Below, in pieces: positions 8,841 through 17,561 of a stretch of DNA of 34,419 bases. This stretch comes from Nitrospira sp. (GTDB lineage: Bacteria; Nitrospirota; Nitrospiria; Nitrospirales; Nitrospiraceae): NCBI GenBank assembly GCA_029865345.1, contig JAOUHD010000014.1, forward strand, positions 1 to 34,419. Reading direction: 5' to 3'. Position 1 is the first letter of the stretch. Each line of letters starts with the position of its first letter. The notes under the pieces are model-generated. The model searched no databases. It saw only the letters and a program-made list of their open reading frames with translations, and was not told the DNA's origin. The translations under genes and the position numbers were made by a program.

Positions 8841-8870
8841 ATGGTATGGCAGCCGAGGAAATAAAGTCAA
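8841..8870 (-). promoter_or_regulatory. Putative leaderless promoter of ispB
   Basis: On the minus strand: TTGACT (8870-8865), an 18-base spacer, TACCAT (8846-8841), then six bases to the ATG at 8834. No Shine-Dalgarno sequence exists, so a transcript starting at the ATG is plausible. Confidence 0.5.
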
Positions 8871-8901
8871 GCAAATGAAAGAGGTATAGACTTCCCCAAT
8901 C

Positions 8902-8931
8902 TTGACAGAGGAATGACCCATCCAGTAAGGT
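8902..8931 (+). promoter_or_regulatory. Putative gltB promoter
   Basis: Perfect -35 TTGACA (8902-8907), an 18-base spacer and a weak -10 TAAGGT (8926-8931). It lies back to back with the ispB promoter and predicts a gltB leader of about 115 bases. Confidence 0.45.
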
Positions 8932-8948
8932 CCCATCGTAACAATTAG

Positions 8949-9054
8949 GGGTGACGGTCACCCTGAGCGCTAGAGAGGGCAACCCACCCCAGGTTTCTCG
9001 CGTGCTTCATTCCATACATAGGAAAAACTCTCAGTCTTTTAACGAGATAGGTAC
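8949..9054 (+). promoter_or_regulatory. gltB leader with dyad and possible folded structure
   Basis: GGGTGAC-G-GTCACCC (8949-8963) is a perfect 7-base inverted repeat just downstream of the predicted transcript start, so it could be an operator or a hairpin. Further on, GAGCGCTAGAGA near 8964 can pair imperfectly with TTTCTCGCGTGCTT near 8994, enclosing a small GGG-CAA-CCC hairpin. It does not match a riboswitch class that I recognise. The ribosome site before the gltB ATG is weak (GAGATAGG). Confidence 0.35.
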
Positions 9055-12000
9055 ATGAATATTCCTGGGTTTCCCCGCCAGCAAGGGCTCTATGATCCTC
9101 GGCACGAGAAGGACTCCTGTGGGATCGGTTTTGTTGTCAATATTAAAGGGAAGAAATCCCATGACATTGTCCGTAAAGGGCTTCAAGTCTTAGAGAATTT
9201 GACCCATCGTGGAGCGCAAGGCGCTGATTCCTGTACGGGAGACGGAGCAGGCATTCTTTTGCAAGTCCCGCACACATTCTTGAAGCGGGTCGCGGGGGAT
9301 GTCGGCGTGTCATTGCCGGATGTTGGCGAGTACGGAGTGGGTCAGCTCTTTCTCCCGCCTACTGCAGATCCTCGACGGCTGTGCGAGAAGCTGTTCACAG
9401 AGATTCTTGTGGAAGAAGGCTTGCGTCTGCTCGGTTGGCGCGATGTGCCGGTCAAGAGTGACCGGATCGGCGCGCAAGCGCGAACGACCGAGCCGTTCAT
9501 GCGGCAGATCTTCATCGCGCGAGATGCCCTCAACGAAGCCCAATTTGAGCGAAAACTGTATGTGACTCGCAAGCGGGTTGAAAAGGCCGTAGCGGAGTCG
9601 GCCATTCAAGGGCGGGAGCACTTTTACGTCTCGAGCCTGTCGGCCCACACCATCGTCTATAAAGGGTTGCTGTTGCCGCATCAAATGGCGGCTTACTACC
9701 AAGACCTCACTGATGAACGAATGGTCAGTGCATTGGCCTTGGTGCACTCACGCTTCAGCACGAATACCTTTCCCACCTGGCCGCGGGCCCATCCCTATCG
9801 GTATGTGTGCCACAACGGAGAGATCAATACGCTGAAGGGGAACGTCAATTGGATGAAGGCTCGCCAGGGACGTCTTCATTCCGAGCTGTTCGGGAAGGAC
9901 ATGGAGAAGCTGTTCCCGATCGTCTCGGAGGATCAAAGTGACTCGGCTTGTCTCGACAATACCCTCGAATTTCTGCTGCTCGGGGGCCGTTCGCTCGCCC
10001 ATGCCATGATGATGTTGATTCCAGAACCCTGGGTGGCGAATGCCCAGATGGATTTGGATCGTCGAGGCTTTTACCAGTATCACGCAGCGATGATGGAGCC
10101 ATGGGACGGGCCGGCAGCTGTCTGTTTTACCGACGGCAAAATGATCGGCGCGACGTTGGACCGGAACGGGCTGCGTCCCTGCCGCTATCAAGTGACGACC
10201 GACGGTCTCGTGGTCCTGGCATCCGAGGCCGGTGTCTTGCCGGCTGACGCGAAAGAGATCCGCATGAAGGGCCGGCTCCAACCGGGCCGCATGTTCCTCG
10301 TCGACACGGTGCAGGGCCGCATCATCGATGACGAAGAGATTAAGGCCGATATCGTGGGCCGCAAACCCTATCGCAGTTGGGTGACGCAGTACGGGGTCTC
10401 GTTGGATGAGTTGCCGGAGCCGCTGAATGTCCCGCAGCCTGACCACCCGACGATCCGCCAGCGACAGCAAGCCTTCGGCTATACGGTCGAAGAACTCAAA
10501 ATGGTCATCACGCCGATGATCATGACGGGCGAAGAAGCACTCTCGTCGATGGGCACCGATACCCCGTTGGCGGTGCTGTCTGATCGGCCGCAGCTGCTGT
10601 TCAAATATTTCAAGCAGCTCTTTGCGCAGGTGACGAATCCCCCCATCGATCCGATCCGCGAACAGCTTGTCATGTCGCTCGTGACCAACATCGGCCCGAA
10701 GCCGAACTTGATGGACGAATCGCCCGAATCATGCCGCCGTATCAAGGTACAGCAGCCGATTCTTACGAACGCCGATCTGCAAAAAATCAGAGGCATTTCC
10801 GACCCGCACTTCAAGAGCAAGACCCTCCGTATGTTGTTCCGCGTCGCCGAAGGGCCGGATGGGCTTGGCGAGGCGGTCGACGACCTCTGCCGGCAAGCCT
10901 CGCAGGCGATTAAGGAAGGCTACAAGTTTCTCATTTTGAGTGATCGTGGCGTTGATGAACAGTGGGCCCCGATCCCAAGTTTGCTCGGTATCTCCGCCGT
11001 TCATCATCACCTGGTTCGGGAGTGTACGCGAACTGAAGTGGGCTTGATTCTCGAAACGGGGGAGCCTCGCGATGTGCATCAGTTTGCCTGTTTGCTCGGC
11101 TATGGTGCCGGGACCATCAACCCGTATCTGGTGTTCGAGTCGCTCGTCGACATGGAGCGCGACCACTATCTGCCGGAGGGGCTTGATGCGCAGACGGCGG
11201 AAGGGAAATTCATCAAGGCCATCAATAAGGGCCTGCTCAAGATCTTCTCGAAAATGGGGATTTCTACGGTGCAGTCCTACTGCGGGGCGCAGATCTTCGA
11301 GGCGATCGGGTTGAGTCGCGAACTGATCGATCGTTACTTTACCGAGACCCCGTCGCGCGTGGAAGGGGTTGGCATTCGCGAGGTTGGTGAAGAAACGCTA
11401 CGCCGACACCGAACTGCCTATGAGCCGGCGGCGATCCGCCAACTCGATTTCGGCGGCGAGATCCACTACCGCATCCAGGGTGAGCACCACAACTGGAATC
11501 CGGAGACGATCTACAAGCTGCAGCATGCCAGCCGTTCGAACGATCCGAAGACCTACGCCGAGTTCGCGCAAATCGTGAACGACGAGAGCAAGCAGCGATC
11601 GAACCTGCGCGGCCTCCTTGATTTCAAGTTCGCGTCCCAGCCGATTCCGATTGAGGAAGTGGAACCGGCCAAAGACATCGTGAAGCGCTTCAACACCGGC
11701 GCGATGTCCTTCGGCTCGATCAGCAAGGAAGCGCATGAAACGCTGGCGATCGCGATGAACCGGCTCGGCGGCAAGAGCAATACCGGGGAAGGTGGCGAAG
11801 ATCCCGAGCGGTTCAAACCTTTGCCGAACGGCGATTCAAAGAACAGCTATATCAAACAGGTGGCGTCGGCCCGATTCGGAGTCACGGCGCATTATCTCGT
11901 GAACGCGCGGGAATTGCAGATCAAGATGGCACAGGGGGCTAAGCCCGGAGAAGGCGGTCAATTGCCGGGGCACAAGGTGGACGAAAGCATCGCGCGTTTC

Positions 12001-13572
12001 CGGTATGCCACGCCGGGAGTGCAACTGATTTCGCCTCCGCCACATCACGACATCTATTCGATCGAGGATTTAGCCCAGCTGATCTTCGACCTCAAGAATT
12101 CCAATCCAGATGCCGGGGTCTCCGTGAAACTGGTGGCGGAGGTCGGCGTTGGTACGGTCGCAGCCGGTGTTGCCAAGGCCCATGCGGACAAGGTGCTCAT
12201 CAGCGGCGATTCGGGCGGCACGGGTGCGTCACCGTTGTCGTCGATCAAATACGCCGGAATTCCTTGGGAGCTGGGGCTAGCGGAAACTCATCAGACGCTG
12301 GTCCTCAATGATCTTCGTGGACGCATCCGTGTTGAAACGGACGGTCAGATAAAGACCGGTCGCGACGTGGTCATCGCTACGCTGCTCGGTGCGGAAGAAT
12401 ATGGGTTCGCGACCGCTCCCCTCATTGTCGAAGGCTGCATTATGATGCGCAAGTGCCATCTGAATACCTGCCCGGTCGGGATCGCGACACAAGATCCTGA
12501 ATTGCGCAAGAGGTTCAACGGCAAGCCGGAACACATCGTCAACTACCTGTTCTTCGTGGCCGAAGAAGCCCGGCAGTTGATGGCGAAGCTCGGCTTCAGG
12601 ACGATCAACGAGATGGTTGGCTGCGTCGACAGGCTCAAGGTCACGACAGCTGTTGACCACTGGAAAGCCAAGGGGCTAGATCTCACGCCGCTACTGACGG
12701 CTCCGGATGTGCCGGCGAATGTGCCGCGCTATTGCGTGCAGAAGCAGGACCATGGTCTTGCCGACATCCTCGACAACAAACTCGTCGAGCTCTGCAAGGT
12801 CGCCATTGAGAATGGTGAGAAGGTCACACTTGATCTTCCAATCAGGAATATCAACCGGACGACCGGCACGGTGCTCTCCAGCAAGATCGCGAAGAGGTAT
12901 GGGTCTGACGGATTACCAGAAGACACGATCTCAATCAAGTTCTCCGGTTCGGCAGGCCAATCGTTCGGAGCTTTCCTCGCGAAAGGCATCACGCTGACGT
13001 TGGAAGGGGAGTCCAATGACTATATCGGCAAGGGATTGTCCGGTGGCAAGATCATCGTCTTCCCGCCCAAGAACATTTTGTACAATCCAGAAGAGACGAT
13101 TTTGATCGGCAATACCTCGCTCTATGGGGCGACACAAGGTGAGGCCTATTTCTATGGGATGGCGGGGGAACGGTTTGCCGTGAGGAACAGCGGGGCACAG
13201 GCCGTCGTCGAAGGGACGGGCGATCACGGGTGTGAGTACATGACCGGCGGCGTGGTTGTGGTGCTCGGTGGGACCGGCCGTAATTTCGCGGCTGGCATGT
13301 CCGGGGGAGTGGCGTTCGTGCTGGATGATGCCGGGTCATTCCAGAGCCGTTGTAACACCGGGATGGTTGAACTGGAGCCGGTGACGACGAAGGAAGACAA
13401 GCAACTGCTCCACGGGTTGATCACCAAGCATTTTATGTATACGGGGAGCCGTAAGGCCAAGCATGTGCTCGATGCGTTCGAGGCCACCTTGCCGAAGTTC
13501 GTCAAGGTCATGCCGGTCGATTACAAGCGTGTGATGGAAGAACGGAAGCGGAAGGCGAGTGCGGTACACTAG
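9055..13572 (+). CDS. gltB: Glutamate synthase, large (alpha) subunit
   Basis: A 1505-residue protein of the GOGAT alpha-subunit size and order. The N-terminal class II amidotransferase domain has its nucleophile at C22 after a short propeptide (KDSCGIGF). The FMN-binding synthase domain lies in the middle ([16 protein letters not shown] near 903). The 3Fe-4S ligands are C1128, C1134 and C1139 in [20 protein letters not shown]. The C-terminal part is the GXGXG beta-helix (about 1260-1480). The enzyme releases ammonia from glutamine and adds it to 2-oxoglutarate, giving two glutamates. gltD follows 47 bp later and supplies electrons. In a nitrifier or other autotroph this is the main glutamine synthetase/GOGAT nitrogen entry route. 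Confidence 0.97.
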   Translation: MNIPGFPRQQGLYDPRHEKDSCGIGFVVNIKGKKSHDIVRKGLQVLENLTHRGAQGADSCTGDGAGILLQVPHTFLKRVAGDVGVSLPDVGEYGVGQLFLPPTADPRRLCEKLFTEILVEEGLRLLGWRDVPVKSDRIGAQARTTEPFMRQIFIARDALNEAQFERKLYVTRKRVEKAVAESAIQGREHFYVSSLSAHTIVYKGLLLPHQMAAYYQDLTDERMVSALALVHSRFSTNTFPTWPRAHPYRYVCHNGEINTLKGNVNWMKARQGRLHSELFGKDMEKLFPIVSEDQSDSACLDNTLEFLLLGGRSLAHAMMMLIPEPWVANAQMDLDRRGFYQYHAAMMEPWDGPAAVCFTDGKMIGATLDRNGLRPCRYQVTTDGLVVLASEAGVLPADAKEIRMKGRLQPGRMFLVDTVQGRIIDDEEIKADIVGRKPYRSWVTQYGVSLDELPEPLNVPQPDHPTIRQRQQAFGYTVEELKMVITPMIMTGEEALSSMGTDTPLAVLSDRPQLLFKYFKQLFAQVTNPPIDPIREQLVMSLVTNIGPKPNLMDESPESCRRIKVQQPILTNADLQKIRGISDPHFKSKTLRMLFRVAEGPDGLGEAVDDLCRQASQAIKEGYKFLILSDRGVDEQWAPIPSLLGISAVHHHLVRECTRTEVGLILETGEPRDVHQFACLLGYGAGTINPYLVFESLVDMERDHYLPEGLDAQTAEGKFIKAINKGLLKIFSKMGISTVQSYCGAQIFEAIGLSRELIDRYFTETPSRVEGVGIREVGEETLRRHRTAYEPAAIRQLDFGGEIHYRIQGEHHNWNPETIYKLQHASRSNDPKTYAEFAQIVNDESKQRSNLRGLLDFKFASQPIPIEEVEPAKDIVKRFNTGAMSFGSISKEAHETLAIAMNRLGGKSNTGEGGEDPERFKPLPNGDSKNSYIKQVASARFGVTAHYLVNARELQIKMAQGAKPGEGGQLPGHKVDESIARFRYATPGVQLISPPPHHDIYSIEDLAQLIFDLKNSNPDAGVSVKLVAEVGVGTVAAGVAKAHADKVLISGDSGGTGASPLSSIKYAGIPWELGLAETHQTLVLNDLRGRIRVETDGQIKTGRDVVIATLLGAEEYGFATAPLIVEGCIMMRKCHLNTCPVGIATQDPELRKRFNGKPEHIVNYLFFVAEEARQLMAKLGFRTINEMVGCVDRLKVTTAVDHWKAKGLDLTPLLTAPDVPANVPRYCVQKQDHGLADILDNKLVELCKVAIENGEKVTLDLPIRNINRTTGTVLSSKIAKRYGSDGLPEDTISIKFSGSAGQSFGAFLAKGITLTLEGESNDYIGKGLSGGKIIVFPPKNILYNPEETILIGNTSLYGATQGEAYFYGMAGERFAVRNSGAQAVVEGTGDHGCEYMTGGVVVVLGGTGRNFAAGMSGGVAFVLDDAGSFQSRCNTGMVELEPVTTKEDKQLLHGLITKHFMYTGSRKAKHVLDAFEATLPKFVKVMPVDYKRVMEERKRKASAVH

Positions 13573-13619
13573 TTGGTGAGGAGTGAAGGGTAAGGGGTAA
13601 AGAGGTTAGAAGAGAAAAG

Positions 13620-15056
13620 ATGGGAGACCCGAAAGGTTTCATAAAATACGCCCGTGAGGGCCCGAAGCGCAAACCGATCGAACTGCGTGTGCTCGATTGG
13701 AAGGAGATGTACGAACCGATCTCCGAGGACAGGCTGAAGACCCAGGGCGCGCGCTGCATGGACTGTGGTGTGCCGTTTTGCCAAGGGAACACCGGTTGTC
13801 CGGTTGTGAATTTGATTCCAGAATGGAACGATCTTGTTTATCGCGGCCGTTGGAACGATGCATTGAAAGCGCTGCACACGACGAACAACTTTCCCGAGTT
13901 TACGGGACGGCTCTGCCCGGCGCCCTGCGAAGGGGCCTGTGTGCTGGGTATCAACGAAGATCCGGTGTCCATCCGCATCCTCGAATGGAACATCGTCGAC
14001 CGTGGCTTCAACGAAGGTTTCGTGACACCGGTCCTACCGGTCGTGCAGACTGGCAAGACCGTGGCGATCGTCGGCTCCGGTCCGGCGGGGTTGGCTGCTG
14101 CGCAACAACTGGCTCGGGCCGGCCATGAGGTGACGGTCTTCGAAAAATCCGATCGGATCGGGGGCCTGCTTCGCTACGGCATTCCCGACTTCAAAATGGA
14201 GAAGTGGGTTATCGACAGACGGTTGGAACAGATGAAGGCCGAAGGGGTGAAGTTTCAAACCAGCGTCGCCGTCGGCAAGGATATCACCGGCGAGCAGTTG
14301 CGCCAACAGTTTGATGCGGTGGGATTGACGATGGGCGCCGAGCAGGCCCGCGAGTTGCCGATCCCCGGACGTGAACTGAAGGGTGTGCATCTCGCGATGG
14401 AATATCTCACCCAGCAGAATAAGCGGACGGCAGGCATTCAGTTTAGTGATGAACCATTCACCGCAAAGGGCAAGCGGGTGGTTATCATTGGCGGCGGCGA
14501 TACGGGGTCTGACTGTCTCGGTACCGCGCACCGCCAAGGCTGCGTCGAAGCCCATCAATTCGAGTTGCTGCCGGAACCGCCACCGCAGCGGGCTGCATCC
14601 ACACCTTGGCCGCTCTGGCCGATGCAACTACGCACGTCCCACGCCCATGAAGAGGGCTGTGACCGGCAATGGAGCGTCTCGACGACGAAGTTCACCGGCC
14701 ACGATGGCCACGTCACAAAACTCCATGCCAATCGGGTTAAGTTTGAAAACGGCAAGTTTGAGCCGATGCCTGGTACCGAATTCGAGATAAACGCCGATCT
14801 GGTGCTGCTGGCTATGGGGTTCTCTGGTCCCGTCAAGAACGGCCTGCTCGACAACCTGGGCGTGAAATATGACGCCCGAGGAGCGGTATCAGTGGACGAG
14901 AACTTCATGAGCAACCTCGACGGCGTTTTTGCCGGCGGCGACACCAAACGCGGCGCCTCACTCATCGTCTGGGCGATCGCCGAAGGGCGAAAAATGGCGG
15001 CAGGGATCAATCAGTATCTGCATGCAGGCAAGTCGGCGAAGAACGCACGGTCATAA
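13620..15056 (+). CDS. gltD: Glutamate synthase, small (beta) subunit
   Basis: This 478-residue flavoprotein passes electrons from NAD(P)H to GltB. The N-terminal cysteine clusters that bind 4Fe-4S centres are C46, C49, C54, C60 and C99, C103, C107. The FAD-binding dinucleotide motif GSGPAGLAAA is at 152-161. The NAD(P)H motif GGGDTGSDC is at 291-299. A second FAD contact, GVFAGGDTKRGASLIVWAIA, closes the domain. It is in an operon with gltB. Residues 448-468, encoded by 14961-15023, recur as a second copy 910 bp downstream, so the present C-terminus (AGKSAKNARS) may be the product of an insertion or recombination. The domain itself looks intact and the length is normal. Confidence 0.96.
   Translation: MGDPKGFIKYAREGPKRKPIELRVLDWKEMYEPISEDRLKTQGARCMDCGVPFCQGNTGCPVVNLIPEWNDLVYRGRWNDALKALHTTNNFPEFTGRLCPAPCEGACVLGINEDPVSIRILEWNIVDRGFNEGFVTPVLPVVQTGKTVAIVGSGPAGLAAAQQLARAGHEVTVFEKSDRIGGLLRYGIPDFKMEKWVIDRRLEQMKAEGVKFQTSVAVGKDITGEQLRQQFDAVGLTMGAEQARELPIPGRELKGVHLAMEYLTQQNKRTAGIQFSDEPFTAKGKRVVIIGGGDTGSDCLGTAHRQGCVEAHQFELLPEPPPQRAASTPWPLWPMQLRTSHAHEEGCDRQWSVSTTKFTGHDGHVTKLHANRVKFENGKFEPMPGTEFEINADLVLLAMGFSGPVKNGLLDNLGVKYDARGAVSVDENFMSNLDGVFAGGDTKRGASLIVWAIAEGRKMAAGINQYLHAGKSAKNARS
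14961..15024 (+). repeat. Direct repeat, left copy (3' end of gltD)
   Basis: These 64 bases of gltD recur at 15871-15934 with six differences. The last 31 bases (14994-15024) are identical. The copies flank the nucleotidyltransferase module and are 910 bp apart. This copy is in frame within gltD. Confidence 0.9.
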
Positions 15057-15141
15057 TCACTGCCGCAGTAGTGCAAGTGCTTCAACTAGTAGTACCTTCC
15101 TCAGCGATGTCTGAACGGCTGGTATTTCTCTCCGTATTAGC

Positions 15142-15147
15142 TAGAAT
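15142..15147 (+). promoter_or_regulatory. -10-like box of the nucleotidyltransferase gene
   Basis: TAGAAT ends six bases before the GTG start at 15154, the same geometry as at ispB. No convincing -35 is seen 16-18 bases upstream. No good ribosome site exists, so a leaderless transcript is possible. Confidence 0.35.
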
Positions 15148-15153
15148 AGGCGT

Positions 15154-15654
15154 GTGTCCGTCTACGAACCCATATTCGGAATCTTGAATGCAGCGGGTGC
15201 GCGGTATGTGGTAGTGGGCGGGGTTGCCACGCTGTTGCATGGGTATGCCCGATTGACGGCGGATGTCGATCTGGCCGTTGACCTTGCACCGCAAGAAGCC
15301 CTCAAGATGATTCGAGCCTTGATCGGCAAAGGATTTCGGCCGCAAGCTCCCGTATCGGGGGAAATGTTTGCTGATCCAGCGGTCCGTGAAGAGTGGCTTC
15401 AGGAAAAACATATGCGTGCCTTTTCGCTCGTCGACCCGAAGAATCCCATGCGCGTGGTAGATTTGCTGCTCAAGCCAGAGGTTCCGTTTGAAGAACTCTT
15501 GGCTCGGTCTCAGGAAGCGTTGGTGGGTGAGACCAGTGTCCGCGTTGCCTCTCTTGATGACCTCATTACATTGAAACGGCATGCCGGGAGGCCGCAGGAT
15601 TGGACAGACATTAAGGAGTTGGAAGCCATCCGCAACCGAAAGAGAGATCGCTGA
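15154..15654 (+). CDS. Minimal nucleotidyltransferase-fold protein (MNT/AbiEii-like)
   Basis: A 166-residue protein with the minimal nucleotidyltransferase core. YVVVGGVATLLHG (18-30) gives the glycine motif, TADVDLAVD (35-43) supplies D37 and D39 as the DxD metal ligands, and D103 in RVVDLLL is the likely third acid. SLDDLITLKRHAGRPQDWTDI (about 132-152) is the conserved C-terminal helix motif of AbiEii-like and related nucleotidyltransferases. Such proteins adenylylate or otherwise nucleotidylate proteins or tRNA ends, and several are toxins or antitoxins. It starts at GTG and ends one base before its partner gene. Its position between two copies of the gltD end suggests it was acquired as a unit. 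Substrate and toxicity are unknown. Confidence 0.75.
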   Translation: MSVYEPIFGILNAAGARYVVVGGVATLLHGYARLTADVDLAVDLAPQEALKMIRALIGKGFRPQAPVSGEMFADPAVREEWLQEKHMRAFSLVDPKNPMRVVDLLLKPEVPFEELLARSQEALVGETSVRVASLDDLITLKRHAGRPQDWTDIKELEAIRNRKRDR

Positions 15655-15655
15655 C

Positions 15656-15874
15656 ATGGCGGACAAACGTGAAGTTGCTTCAGGGGAGGAACAGCCGGAA
15701 TATTGGGATGCCACTGATCAGAGCCTACTTTCTGCGACACTGGCGGCGACACCTACGCAGCGGATAGCCTGGTTGGAAGAGGCGCAGCAGCTGGCCTATG
15801 CAACTGGGGCCTTGAAGCCGAGACGGTTCATCACTAAAGAAGAATGGGAAGCGATGGGGAAATCGGCTTGTTGA
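15656..15874 (+). CDS. Small conserved-type protein paired with the nucleotidyltransferase
   Basis: A 72-residue, soluble and rather acidic protein starting MADKREVASGEEQPEYW. Its centre (TPTQRIAWLEEAQQLAYATGAL, about 33-54) looks like an amphipathic helix pair, and it ends ITKEEWEAMGKSAC. The upstream stop TGA (15652-15654) is one base from this ATG, so the two are translated together. I recognise the pattern as that of small proteins accompanying nucleotidyltransferase genes, but know no assigned function; an antitoxin or specificity partner is an inference. The stop codon at 15872-15874 lies inside the first bases of the duplicated gltD fragment, so the insertion junction may have trimmed its C-terminus. 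The longer frame upstream overlaps the nucleotidyltransferase gene and was not used. Confidence 0.65.
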   Translation: MADKREVASGEEQPEYWDATDQSLLSATLAATPTQRIAWLEEAQQLAYATGALKPRRFITKEEWEAMGKSAC

Positions 15875-15934
15875 TCGTCTGGGCCATCGCCGAAGGACGC
15901 AAGATGGCGGCAGGGATCAATCAGTATCTGCATG
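15871..15934 (+). pseudogene. Duplicated gltD 3' fragment (right direct-repeat copy)
   Basis: The frame reading LIVWAIAEGRKMAAG and on to QYLH repeats GltD residues 448-468 exactly. The six base differences from 14961-15024 fall in five codons (Leu, Ala, Gly, Arg, Lys) and every one is synonymous. Similarity stops after base 15934; the frame runs on to a TAG at 16039-16041 with no further GltD similarity. It is therefore a displaced end of a gltD allele rather than a working gene. It has no start codon of its own in a sensible place. Confidence 0.85.
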
Positions 15935-16281
15935 TCGGAAGTAGCCCGCTGGAACGGCCTCTTCTCACCCGCTCACTCCGGCGCATTAAGAGGCATCTTC
16001 CATTAAGTTTTGTTCTCGCTTCGTTTACCCCCTCAACCTAGAACTGTACCCCTCAGGCTCTCATTCGCTGAGGCCTTGGCGAAAAACCGTTCTGAACGGC
16101 CTCGATGTCCCTCGCGTTGTTGACAATTATTCGATTCAGAAAGTAGCCTACCTCTCTTTCTCCCTGTTCAAGGGATTAAGCGTACCAGTAACCTTCGCTA
16201 CGGGTTACCGTCGGCTCATCCCTGCCTTTGGGAGAAGACTTGTGGTGTAGACTTTGCCGGTTGGCACTCAGGACTAAAACA
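15935..16281. other. Intergenic stretch between the gltD fragment and the HsdR_N-like gene
   Basis: No convincing gene is present in these 347 bases. They hold several inverted repeats: GCCTCTT/AAGAGGC (15957-15994, wide loop), CCTCAG-N11-CTGAGG (16051-16073), a tight CCGTTC-T-GAACGG palindrome near 16088, and GTAACC-N9-GGTTAC (16188-16208). They also hold the promoter-like pair at 16120-16149. None has the T-run of an intrinsic terminator. The mosaic look is consistent with a recombination junction. Confidence 0.5.
16120..16149 (+). promoter_or_regulatory. Putative promoter of the HsdR_N-like gene
   Basis: TTGACA (16120-16125), 18 bases, TAGCCT (16144-16149). The same two hexamers at the same spacing occur before the Hcp gene at 17489-17518. 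A transcript would have a leader of about 126 bases containing the GTAACC/GGTTAC hairpin. Confidence 0.4.
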
Positions 16282-17346
16282 ATGATTCAGCGTGACGCAA
16301 ATGAGACCGATGTTAGAGAAGAGATTGCAGCGCCAATGTTGGCTGCACTGGGCTACGAAAGAGGTACTGCTAATAATATCGGGCGAGAGGCGACGCTAGC
16401 CTATGAGCGACAGTTCCTTGGAAAAAAGAAGGGCACTGATCATCCGCTTAGAGGAAGAGCGGACTACATTCTGACAGTGGCGGGTGCGGGTCGATGGGTT
16501 CTTGAAGTAAAAGCGCCGAAAGAGCCCATAGACATCGATGCCATCGAGCAGACGATTTCATATGCACGCCATCCTGAAGTGTCGGCTGCATACGCTGTCG
16601 TTCTGAATGGGCAACGCCTAACGGTTCACTATGCTTCACAGAAGTCTACGGACAATCCGATAGTCGATCTTGTTGTGTCTGATCCTCTGGCATTGGCTAG
16701 CCAGCTCGAAGGACTTCTTTCTCCAGCTGCGATTCGACGAGACTGCAGTCCGCCGCGTGTTGACCTTGGGCTCCCGCTCGCGAATGGCGTACGTTCGAGC
16801 GCGGTCATTCGCGGTGGTCATATTCGCCATGACACCTGCCAGTGGACATCCAGCGCTCAACTGCCTTCAATTGCCTCTGTTCAGCTCGATGACTTGTGCA
16901 GGATGTTGCAAGGATTTCTGGTAACAGTGACAGGTGGCACTGTTGCAAGGGATCAACAGTCCCGAATTCGAGCAAAACTATCGTGGGCTATGCCAAATGA
17001 AGCCCTGCTCAGGTTTGCACTCGACAAGCATCTGCTCAATGTGGAGTACGTCGCGCTCGCCGAGCGAATCTCAGAGAATCCAGAGAACCCAACAGTGTTC
17101 GATGTTGTCGGGGCGATAAATATTCAGGAGGGGGAGCAGATCTATGATCTGATGCGGTGGCGCACTGAAACTGCAGGCATCTCTACGCAGATGCAGTATC
17201 AAGGCCAAGCGACAGGGTACATTGCCGATCGCGTGTTCAAAGGGTCTTTTAACGCCACATATTTGTGCACGTATCCAGCGCTTCCTTCCCTTCAGATACA
17301 CATCGAACTTGAAGGAGCATTTTCCATTGAGCTTGGTATCGAATAG
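16282..17346 (+). CDS. Stand-alone HsdR N-terminal-like nuclease domain protein
   Basis: A 354-residue protein whose first third matches the type I restriction R-subunit N-terminal domain, a PD-(D/E)XK fold. GRADYILTV gives D61, WVLEVKAP gives E75 and K77, and AIEQTISYARHP carries the QxxxY motif (Q90, Y94). Residues about 180-354 are not recognised and could be a sensor or binding region. The helicase part of HsdR is absent and no HsdM or HsdS is nearby, so it is not a type I restriction subunit. Similar lone proteins are common hypotheticals, some in defence regions. The start is set at ATG 16282, with AGGA about 8 bases upstream; the longer frame begins at TTG 16228 without a site. Base use looks more A/T-rich than gltBD, consistent with transfer. 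Confidence 0.75.
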   Translation: MIQRDANETDVREEIAAPMLAALGYERGTANNIGREATLAYERQFLGKKKGTDHPLRGRADYILTVAGAGRWVLEVKAPKEPIDIDAIEQTISYARHPEVSAAYAVVLNGQRLTVHYASQKSTDNPIVDLVVSDPLALASQLEGLLSPAAIRRDCSPPRVDLGLPLANGVRSSAVIRGGHIRHDTCQWTSSAQLPSIASVQLDDLCRMLQGFLVTVTGGTVARDQQSRIRAKLSWAMPNEALLRFALDKHLLNVEYVALAERISENPENPTVFDVVGAINIQEGEQIYDLMRWRTETAGISTQMQYQGQATGYIADRVFKGSFNATYLCTYPALPSLQIHIELEGAFSIELGIE

Positions 17347-17488
17347 ATGGATCGCAGTGGTCTTCCGCAGGCCTAACAAACGAGAGAGAAAAAAATAAAG
17401 GGGTCGGGAGTGATTGTATGAGGTCCAATTCAAAATCTCAACGGAAACTGCTCCAGGAATCATTGATTTCACCCGCCGCCGCCCCTCG

Positions 17489-17518
17489 TTGACAGCGTTC
17501 CATCCAGGAACGTAGCCT
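17489..17518 (+). promoter_or_regulatory. Putative hcp promoter with dyad operator in the spacer
   Basis: TTGACA (17489-17494), 18 bases, TAGCCT (17513-17518). The spacer holds a perfect inverted repeat CGTTCC-N5-GGAACG (17496-17512) that abuts the -10 box. Such placement is typical of repressor operators or MerR-like sites. Transcription would begin near 17525, giving a 37-base leader with a strong GGAGG site. Confidence 0.5.
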
Positions 17519-17561
17519 GTCTCCCGTCCACCCACATTCAAACGTCCAGAGGAGGGCTATC

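Noticed and set aside
16126..16254. Open frame reading through 16150-16250 (LFKGLSVPVTFATGYRR...) as a small gene
   Set aside because: It has no start codon or ribosome site and no family likeness; it is treated as intergenic.
16282..17346. Type I restriction-modification system
   Set aside because: Only an HsdR N-terminal-like domain is present; helicase, HsdM and HsdS are all missing.
17374..17440. AAAGGGGTCGGGAGTGATT-like stretch upstream of hcp, similar in style to sequences flanking REP-associated transposases
   Set aside because: No second copy, transposase or clear inverted ends are in the window, so a mobile relic cannot be supported.
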